Assembly (NCBI GenBank): GCA_026418315.1
Contig: JAOABO010000018.1
Location: 1-5,061, forward strand
Length of the DNA stretch: 5,061 nt
Source of the DNA: Bacteroidia bacterium
GTDB lineage: Bacteria; Bacteroidota; Bacteroidia; B-17B0; Aurantibacillaceae
Direction: 5' to 3'
Position numbers and translations under genes: made by a program. The notes under the pieces are model-generated. The model was not told the DNA's origin. It saw nothing but the letters and a program-made list of their open reading frames with translations, and ran no database searches. Positions 1 through 4,587 of the stretch are shown one piece after another (position 1 is the stretch's first letter; every line of letters starts with the position of its first letter).

Positions 1-257
1 TAATTGACTGGGGCGCAGAGGATATTGAGTGGGATGACGATAACCATGAAGCCATCGTTACAACTGCATTTGTGGATTTTGGAAAAATGCAGCAAATGCT
101 GGAAGAAAATAAAATCTCTGTAAAAGAATCCAATAAAACATTTGTGCCAACTAACCATGTTGAAATTCCTGAAGAACAGCAAAAAGATGTAATAGCGTTA
201 ATTGAGCGATTAGAAGAAGATGATGATGTGGTAGCTGTTTATCACAACATGGCTTAA
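1..257 (+). CDS. yebC: YebC/PmpR (TACO1) family protein, C-terminal part, 5' end outside the window
   Basis: The frame is open from position 3 to a TAA at 255-257, so about 84 C-terminal residues are visible and the true start lies upstream. The opening GAEDIEWDD segment, the VPTNHVEIPEE stretch and the acidic tail LIERLEEDDDVVAVYHNMA are typical of the C-terminal domain of YebC-family proteins, which usually end in a 'LEEDDDVQ-VYHN' motif. Members have been described as DNA-binding regulators (PmpR) and, more recently, as ribosome-associated factors that help translation of difficult peptide stretches, as does mitochondrial TACO1. A GTG at position 72 could be taken for a start, but homology continues upstream of it, so it is internal. 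The gene converges on the hydroxylase gene with only 8 bases between the two stop codons. Nothing appears broken in the visible part. Family assignment is confident; the molecular role of this copy cannot be told from the sequence. Confidence 0.9.
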   Translation, partial: IDWGAEDIEWDDDNHEAIVTTAFVDFGKMQQMLEENKISVKESNKTFVPTNHVEIPEEQQKDVIALIERLEEDDDVVAVYHNMA

Positions 258-285
258 AATATTTTTTAGCTGTTTTTTGTTTTTC
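252..285 (+). terminator. Possible intrinsic terminator between convergent genes
   Basis: Positions 252-270 can fold with arms GCT/AGC and AAAA/TTTT around one T-T mismatch and a 3-base loop. A T-rich run follows at 272-285 on the plus strand. It overlaps the last codons and stop of the YebC-family gene and the stop codon of the opposing hydroxylase gene (266-268). The stem has only two G-C pairs, so it is weak. The T tract lies only on the plus-strand side, so if it works it should end the yebC transcript. Confidence 0.35.
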
Positions 286-1159
286 CCTGCCATATTCTTT
301 CCTGACGCAGTTGGTGAGAAGTTTTTTTACTGCCATCATGACTCCACCCCGGAGGACCAAAGATGTACATCAATTTATCTTTCAACCTTGGTGCTTTTTT
401 TACATCTTTCCAGATTTCTATCCATTCATGAAAAATTAAAGTGAAAACATCGTCCTTTTCGAGAGGTTTAGTTAGTCCATATTCTACGGGTTCTGTTTCT
501 TCTTCAAAAGTACCAAACAGTTTATCCCAAATAATAAGCAGCATGCCCATATTTTTATCTAAATAAGGAACATTTTTTCCATGATGTACTCGGTGGTGAG
601 AAGGTGTTACGAAAATATGTTCTAATATGCCCAATTTTCCAATGGTTTGAGTATGTACCAAAATGCCAAATATTTGGGTAACAGAGTATATCAGCATAAT
701 ATCTGCTCCCTTAAATCCAATCAATGCTAAAGGAATATAGTAAATAAAGCGATATAAAGGTTGAAACACAGATGACCTGAAACCTACTGTTAAATTAAAT
801 TCTTCACTATTGTGATGGGTGGCATGAATAGCCCAGAATAAACGGCAATAATGATCTACTCTATGTAGCCAATAAAACATAAAATCTTGCCCTATCAGTA
901 ATACAAACCAATACCAGTAGGGATGATGTATTTCAAAGAAGCGAAATTGATAAAAATAATTGAGTACCATGAGGCAAATACCACGCATTACAATATCCAA
1001 CAAAGCATTGAAAGAACTTAAAATAATGTTATGAAACGTGCCTTTTACAGAATATAATTTTAAATGATGAAAATGAGAATATAGAATTTCTGCAAGAATG
1101 ACTAATATATAGAGTGGAAAAGACCACAGGACTATTAAAGATTCTTTAAAATCTGCCAT
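266..1159 (-). CDS. Sterol desaturase / fatty acid hydroxylase superfamily membrane protein
   Basis: This 297-residue integral membrane protein carries the three histidine boxes of the membrane di-iron oxygenase superfamily: HRVDH (H99, H103), HATHH (H112, H115, H116) and HHRVHH (H189, H192, H193). H169 in LVHT is a further possible ligand. Hydrophobic segments lie near residues 8-28, 48-70, 82-98 and 138-165. The segment NMGMLLIIWDKLFGTF (203-218) and a late GPPGW (268-272) resemble TMEM195/alkylglycerol-monooxygenase-like and OlsE-like members. Such enzymes use O2 and reducing power to hydroxylate or desaturate lipids at the membrane. The substrate here is unknown; hydroxylation of an aminolipid, fatty acyl chain or ether lipid are all possible. 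The ATG at 1159 starts a normal N-terminus. The gene lies 49 bases after the response regulator on the same strand, so it may be read from the kinase operon as well as from its own -7 box. Length and motifs look intact. The superfamily is confident, the reaction is not. Confidence 0.9.
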   Translation of the reverse strand: MADFKESLIVLWSFPLYILVILAEILYSHFHHLKLYSVKGTFHNIILSSFNALLDIVMRGICLMVLNYFYQFRFFEIHHPYWYWFVLLIGQDFMFYWLHRVDHYCRLFWAIHATHHNSEEFNLTVGFRSSVFQPLYRFIYYIPLALIGFKGADIMLIYSVTQIFGILVHTQTIGKLGILEHIFVTPSHHRVHHGKNVPYLDKNMGMLLIIWDKLFGTFEEETEPVEYGLTKPLEKDDVFTLIFHEWIEIWKDVKKAPRLKDKLMYIFGPPGWSHDGSKKTSHQLRQERIWQGKTKNS

Positions 1160-1169
1160 AGATTTTTTG

Positions 1170-1177
1170 CAAAGATA
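1170..1177 (-). promoter_or_regulatory. Candidate Bacteroidota -7 box for the hydroxylase gene
   Basis: Read on the minus strand this is TATCTTTG, a perfect match to the Bacteroidota -7 consensus TAnnTTTG, ending 10 bases before the hydroxylase ATG. A start 5-7 bases downstream would leave a leader of only a few bases, so the message would be nearly leaderless. A TTG lies 13 bases upstream of the box, which is closer than the usual 17-23, so the -33 element is poor. The match is short and the region is AT-rich, so chance is possible. Confidence 0.4.
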
Positions 1178-1208
1178 TTTATCAGTAAAACAACTCAGGA
1201 AAAAATTT

Positions 1209-2288
1209 TTACCCCTTCAGTTTTCTTAACTTATCTTCATTAATTACCTTAATGTTGGAGCCCTTTACTTCTATGATGCCTTCATCTTTAAAATCCGAAA
1301 GTGTGCGAATGAGTGTTTCTGTAGCGGTACCTACTAAACTGCTTAAATCGTTTCGGGACATATTGATGCTAAAAAAGATGTCGTTGGGGTGTTTATATTT
1401 TTCTATAAGTAATAGCAGTGCTTCTGCTACTCTTTTGCGTATAGAGTTATATGCCATTTTCATTAATCGTTCTTCTTTTTCTTTTATTCCGTTGGAAAGA
1501 AGTTTAATAAAGGTGCTAGCCACGTCTTTATGATTGTTTAATAGCAAAAAAAATTGTTCTTTGGGGATAACGCATATATCGGCATCTTCTAAAACGGCAG
1601 CAGAGAATTGATAAGTAGTATCTTCCAACAATGCTTCGTATCCAATAAAATCACCGGGTTTATATAAATCAATAATGAATTCTTTGCCATATTCATTGAT
1701 TCGAAATGCTTTGACTTTTCCGGACACTACATAATATAAGGCATTGGGGTACTTTCCTTCGCGAAACAATAAATCTTTTTTTGATACAGTAATGGTTTTG
1801 TGTCCTTTTGTAAGCTTATCTATTGACATTTGCATGGCGGCTGTATCAAAGAAATTCTGTATGCTTTCAAAAGGCGGATTTTTTTCCTGTAAAACATCCT
1901 TTATTTTCTGATGCTTTTCAAAACGGGCTTTAATAGCATTAATCAGGTCGGTATCTGTAAATGGTTTGGTCAGGTAATCATCAGCTCCCATTTCCATCCC
2001 TTTACGCATATCTTGCTTTTCAGCTTTGGCAGTAAGAAATATAAAAGGGATATCTGCGGTATTTAGATCTTTTGAAAGGATAGATAAAACGGCATATCCG
2101 TCTAGCTCGGGCATCATAATGTCGCATACAATTAAATCAGGTTGAGCAGATTTTGCTGCTTTAATTCCTTCTTTGCCGTTTGGCGCAGTAATTACTTCAT
2201 AATTAGCTAGTTCTAATATCTCTGCAATATTATCCCGCATATCTGAGTTATCTTCTATGACAAGGATTTTTTTTCTTTCAGTATTCAT
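1209..2288 (-). CDS. Response regulator with receiver domain fused to a Crp/Fnr-type DNA-binding module
   Basis: The protein has 359 residues. Residues 5-125 are a complete receiver domain: acidic pair E12-D13, phospho-acceptor D56 in VCDIMMP, T86 in FLTAK and K108 in LTKPF. Residues 150-265 form a cyclic-nucleotide-binding fold with the glycines expected of it (FREGKY, VVSGKV, YKPGDFIGYEALL). Residues 275-348 are a Crp-type winged HTH, with TATETLIRTLSDF as recognition helix; E324 and R328 match the base-contacting Glu and Arg of Crp and Fnr. Where E. coli Crp has the cAMP-phosphate Arg-Ser pair, this protein has F228-S229, so nucleotide binding is doubtful. There is no Fnr-type cysteine cluster, only C55 and C239. 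Phosphorylation by the kinase encoded just upstream is therefore the likely input. The ATG overlaps the kinase stop by 4 bases (ATGA), which indicates translational coupling. Targets are unknown; its own promoter is a candidate. Confidence 0.93.
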   Translation of the reverse strand: MNTERKKILVIEDNSDMRDNIAEILELANYEVITAPNGKEGIKAAKSAQPDLIVCDIMMPELDGYAVLSILSKDLNTADIPFIFLTAKAEKQDMRKGMEMGADDYLTKPFTDTDLINAIKARFEKHQKIKDVLQEKNPPFESIQNFFDTAAMQMSIDKLTKGHKTITVSKKDLLFREGKYPNALYYVVSGKVKAFRINEYGKEFIIDLYKPGDFIGYEALLEDTTYQFSAAVLEDADICVIPKEQFFLLLNNHKDVASTFIKLLSNGIKEKEERLMKMAYNSIRKRVAEALLLLIEKYKHPNDIFFSINMSRNDLSSLVGTATETLIRTLSDFKDEGIIEVKGSNIKVINEDKLRKLKG

Positions 2289-3568
2289 AAGTTTTTATTT
2301 TCTTTAATTTGAAAAGGAATATATATTGTAAAGGTGCTACCTTTATTTAATTGGCTTTGAAATTCTATATGCCCATTCATGAGTTCAATATATTTTTTTA
2401 CAATATTTAATCCTAAACCGGTTCCTTGAATATTACTAACATTTTCTGCACGGAAAAATCTTGTAAATAAAAATTGTTGGTCGGGTTCCGGGATACCGCA
2501 CCCTTCATCTTTAACTGATATAACAAGGGTATTGTTTTCTATTTTGCTAATAATTACAATTGGTTTGTCTTCTTCAGAGTATTTGCTGGCATTAGAAATC
2601 AGGTTGAAAAGAATATTGGTAAGTATTTGTGTATCTGCTATGCATTGTGTGGATTCGGATAAATGTTTGTAAATAATATGTTGTCCCTTTTTTAATATGG
2701 GTGTAATTTCATCTACAATTTGTTTAAGAGTTTCTGCAATATCTATAAGTGATGGTTTATATCTAACAATACCTTCTTCTAATTTATCTAAAGATAAAAA
2801 GTCATTTAGTATCTCTGTCAGATGGGCTACGGCATTTTTTATTTTTTGGATATGTTTTTCGCGTTTTTCTTGTTCTTCGGTTTTAGTATATCTTTGTACC
2901 AGTGAAGCAGATGATAATATGGTTCCAAGTGGTGTTCTGAACTCATGAGATGCGGTAGATACAAATCGGGATTTAATTTCATTTAAGGTTTTTTCTTTTT
3001 CAAGTGCCTGCGATAGTTCGTTTTTACTTTGAGAAAGCTCATACACTACTCTTGCTAATTCACGCGTTCTTTCTTTTACTTTACTTTCTAATACCTGATT
3101 CAAATAAGATATCTCCTCGTTTTTTTTCTTTAACAATTCTGTGTATTCTTTTAGTTTTTCTTCTGTTTTCATCCTTTCGGTAATATCTACAATAAAACAT
3201 ACAACATATTTTGTTCCGTTAATTTCAAAAGGGCTTAAACTAATTTCAACAGGAAACAGGGAGTTGTCTTTTCTTAATGCATAGAGTATAATGTTTTTTC
3301 CCATTGGTCTTGCAGTAGGACGGTGAGCATATTCTTTTCTGATATTTTTGTGGTATTCTCTTTTTTCGTGAGGAACAAGATGGTCTATATTCATTCCAAT
3401 GACTTCTGATGAATCGTAGCCAAACATTTTTAATGCACAAGGATTAGCTAACACTATTTCTGTGTAATCTTTACATACAATAATTCCCTCATTAGAATAG
3501 TAGAAAATAGATTCTATGAGTTTCTGTTCGTTGAGCACTCTCTTTTTTGGAACAATAATAGCACACAT
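2285..3568 (-). CDS. Soluble PAS-domain sensor histidine kinase
   Basis: With the ATG at 3568 the protein has 427 residues; numbering here uses that start. No membrane segment is seen, so it should act in the cytoplasm. Order of parts: PAS domain (about 17-132, ending in the usual DITER motif), a charged coiled coil (about 133-200), a HisKA dimerisation domain with SHEFRTPL and phospho-acceptor H208, and an HATPase domain. The HATPase has the N box around N322 and N326 (NLISNASKY), G1 DEGCGIP (354-360), F box FTRFFR (368-373) and G2 GTGLGL (382-387). All catalytic motifs are intact. It should phosphorylate D56 of the overlapping response regulator. The PAS contains the RPMG and RKDNSLFPVEISLSP features of FixL-like PAS domains, with H73 where FixL binds haem, but the signal is not known. 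A TTG at 3589 adds 7 residues (434 in all). I prefer the ATG because the TTG falls inside the likely promoter and has no recognisable ribosome site. Confidence 0.93.
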   Translation of the reverse strand: MCAIIVPKKRVLNEQKLIESIFYYSNEGIIVCKDYTEIVLANPCALKMFGYDSSEVIGMNIDHLVPHEKREYHKNIRKEYAHRPTARPMGKNIILYALRKDNSLFPVEISLSPFEINGTKYVVCFIVDITERMKTEEKLKEYTELLKKKNEEISYLNQVLESKVKERTRELARVVYELSQSKNELSQALEKEKTLNEIKSRFVSTASHEFRTPLGTILSSASLVQRYTKTEEQEKREKHIQKIKNAVAHLTEILNDFLSLDKLEEGIVRYKPSLIDIAETLKQIVDEITPILKKGQHIIYKHLSESTQCIADTQILTNILFNLISNASKYSEEDKPIVIISKIENNTLVISVKDEGCGIPEPDQQFLFTRFFRAENVSNIQGTGLGLNIVKKYIELMNGHIEFQSQLNKGSTFTIYIPFQIKENKNL

Positions 3569-3586
3569 TACCCTAAAATAAAAGCA

Positions 3587-3613
3587 CAAAGTAAAATATG
3601 AACCAACCTACAA
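3587..3613 (-). promoter_or_regulatory. Candidate promoter of the kinase-regulator operon
   Basis: On the minus strand TTACTTTG (3594 down to 3587) matches the TAnnTTTG -7 consensus with one mismatch. A TTG at 3613-3611 lies 16 bases upstream, slightly short of the usual -33 spacing. Transcription would begin near 3580, ahead of the ATG at 3568 but downstream of the alternative TTG start, which supports the ATG. The boxes are imperfect, as expected for a promoter that needs an activator. Confidence 0.4.
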
Positions 3614-3635
3614 TATATGATTTAAATCATGTATT
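3612..3635. promoter_or_regulatory. Near-perfect 24-base palindrome with an Fnr-like core, probable operator
   Basis: The central 14 bases, ATGATTTAAATCAT (3617-3630), are a perfect palindrome. Four more base pairs match outside a single mismatched pair (3616/3631), giving 11 of 12 pairs. The core TGAT-n4-ATCA agrees with the inner eight positions of the Fnr box TTGAT-n4-ATCAA. The centre, 3623.5, is about 40-45 bases upstream of the expected kinase transcription start, where Crp/Fnr proteins often activate. The encoded Crp-type response regulator is the obvious candidate binder. Palindromy is seen directly; the function is inferred. Confidence 0.55.
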
Positions 3636-3648
3636 ATATTATTTTTTG

Positions 3649-3691
3649 AACCGATTATTGCTGCTGAAAATCGGGTTAATAAAATACCGAT
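3649..3691. repeat. Inverted and direct ACCGAT repeats in the divergent control region
   Basis: AACCGATT (3649-3656) and AATCGGGTT (3669-3677) form an inverted repeat with one extra G in the second arm and a 12-base gap. A third copy, ACCGAT, lies at 3686-3691 in the same orientation as the first and 36 bases from it. These are the only G/C-containing words in an otherwise very AT-rich spacer. They lie 80-120 bases upstream of the promoter of the LuxR-type gene and may be regulator sites or a weak hairpin. No function is shown. Confidence 0.35.
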
Positions 3692-3715
3692 ATATTAGCC
3701 ATAAAAAAAATAAAT

Positions 3716-3730
3716 CATTGAAAAACAATG
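3716..3730. repeat. Short inverted repeat CATTG-n5-CAATG
   Basis: Perfect 5-base arms CATTG (3716-3720) and CAATG (3726-3730) flank AAAAA. The centre is about 60 bases upstream of the predicted start of the LuxR-type gene transcript. It could be an operator half-site pair, but arms this short occur by chance in AT-rich DNA. Confidence 0.25.
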
Positions 3731-3745
3731 TATTATATGTTTTAT

Positions 3746-3777
3746 TTGCTGAATATAAGTTTTTATCCGTACATTTG
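3746..3777 (+). promoter_or_regulatory. Bacteroidota-type promoter of the LuxR-family regulator gene
   Basis: A -33 element TTG (3746-3748, part of TTTG) is followed after 21 bases by TACATTTG (3770-3777), a perfect TAnnTTTG -7 box. Both sequence and spacing fit the Bacteroidota primary sigma factor consensus. Transcription should start near 3784, giving a leader of about 19 bases before the ATG at 3803. This is the best promoter in the window. Confidence 0.65.
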
Positions 3778-3802
3778 TTTGGAATTATTCTAAATAAGAA
3801 AT

Positions 3803-4477
3803 ATGAAAGTGATTATAGCAGATAAACATTTTTTGTCAAGAACAGGGCTTGAGTATATCATTCAAAAATATTTTGAAAAAACCAGGTATTTAGTTTCTTC
3901 GGTGCATGGCTTTATTCCTTTATCTCAACAAATTAAAACCTTTATGCCCGATATAGTGTTGTTAGATTATATTTCCATGAATATCAAGGCGGAAGAAGTA
4001 CAAAAACTGATGGTTAAGTATCCTGAAGTAAAATTCATTTTTATAACAGAATGGCTTCCTAAAACAGAGTGGTTACCATATTTTCAGTTGGATATAAAGT
4101 GGCATTTATTAAAAGAATGCGATGAGCAAGAAATAAAAGAATGTATAGAATATGCCATGAACAATCAGTCCTTTTTTTGTAATAAGCTGATACAGTTTAT
4201 ACAATCTAATGAGGAATCTATTCAAGTGATAGAAAGAAATAACATGAGTTGTAACGGTATTGTTATTACTCAAAGAGAAAGAGAGATTATTCAATTAATT
4301 GCAGAAGGAATGTCAAACAAGCAAATAGCAGATAGTTTGAATTTAAGTATTCATACTGTTCTTACACATCGTAAAAATATTATGAAAAAAACCAATGTCA
4401 GTAACACTGCCGGGTTGGTTTTGTTTGCATTAAAAAACAATATTCTGAGGTCTGACAACCATTTTTTGTTTGCTTAA
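3803..4477 (+). CDS. NarL/LuxR-type response regulator with an altered acidic pocket
   Basis: The protein has 224 residues, a normal length for the NarL/FixJ class. Residues 1-120 are a receiver domain with phospho-acceptor D55 (VLLDYIS), switch T82 and K104 (HLLKE). The acidic pocket, usually Asp-Asp or Glu-Asp, reads A6-D7-K8, so a lysine replaces one metal-binding acid. Residues 153-212 are a GerE/LuxR HTH (TQREREIIQLIAEGMSNKQI, then SIHTVLTHRKNIMKK as recognition helix and scaffold). This half is well conserved and should bind DNA. The ATG at 3803 follows a good promoter. The gene is divergent from the kinase operon and has no kinase of its own beside it, so either it is an orphan regulator or the neighbouring kinase also serves it. 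Phosphorylation may be weak or absent given K8, although D55 remains. TEWLPK and TEWLPY (82-93) form a small tandem repeat next to the switch threonine. Family is sure; targets are unknown. Confidence 0.92.
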   Translation: MKVIIADKHFLSRTGLEYIIQKYFEKTRYLVSSVHGFIPLSQQIKTFMPDIVLLDYISMNIKAEEVQKLMVKYPEVKFIFITEWLPKTEWLPYFQLDIKWHLLKECDEQEIKECIEYAMNNQSFFCNKLIQFIQSNEESIQVIERNNMSCNGIVITQREREIIQLIAEGMSNKQIADSLNLSIHTVLTHRKNIMKKTNVSNTAGLVLFALKNNILRSDNHFLFA

Positions 4478-4508
4478 AATCTATTTTCTTTCTTTGGTGG
4501 GTATTGTT

Positions 4509-4516
4509 TAACTTTG
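4509..4516 (+). promoter_or_regulatory. Candidate -7 box for the DUF2490-like gene
   Basis: TAACTTTG is a perfect TAnnTTTG match in the 110-base gap between the two plus-strand genes. It would give a leader of about 65 bases before the ATG at 4588. The nearest upstream TTG (4494-4496) is only 12 bases away, so no properly spaced -33 element is seen. The gene might instead be read through from the LuxR-type gene, since I see no convincing terminator between them. Confidence 0.35.
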
Positions 4517-4587
4517 CTTTTAAATTAAATTCAAGTCATGGTTAGACAATAGTGATGTGGGTAATTTCCAGACCAGAATTTTACTTT

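Noticed and set aside
151..360. Minus-strand open frame of 69 codons across the yebC end
   Set aside because: It overlaps both the yebC-family C-terminus and the hydroxylase C-terminus, each well supported, and has no motif of its own.
1190..1216. Possible terminator after the response regulator (GGGG, A-run, T-run, CC on the minus strand)
   Set aside because: The only fold needs G-U pairs, a mismatch and a tiny A-U core, and no clean T tract follows; read-through into the hydroxylase gene is at least as likely.
1252..1533. Plus-strand open frame of 93 codons
   Set aside because: It is antisense to the HTH and linker region of the REC-Crp regulator; its Ser/Leu-rich translation is what reverse reading of a real gene gives.
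1209..2288. Idea that the regulator is an oxygen-sensing Fnr with an Fe-S cluster
   Set aside because: Only two cysteines are present (C55 in the receiver domain and C239), with no N-terminal cluster, so any redox signal must come through the kinase.
2697..2948. Plus-strand open frame of 83 codons
   Set aside because: It is antisense to the HisKA region of the kinase, whose catalytic motifs are intact on the other strand.
3569..3589. TTG start for the kinase at 3589 (434 residues)
   Set aside because: The TTG lies within the candidate -7 box, so it would precede the transcript start; the added residues MCFYFRV match nothing expected before a PAS domain. The ATG at 3568 is preferred.
3598..3825. 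Open frame on the plus strand for a 75-residue AT-rich peptide
   Set aside because: It spans the palindrome and the strong promoter of the LuxR-type gene, overlaps that gene's start by 23 bases in another frame, has low-complexity Lys/Leu/Ile/Tyr composition and no recognisable motif.
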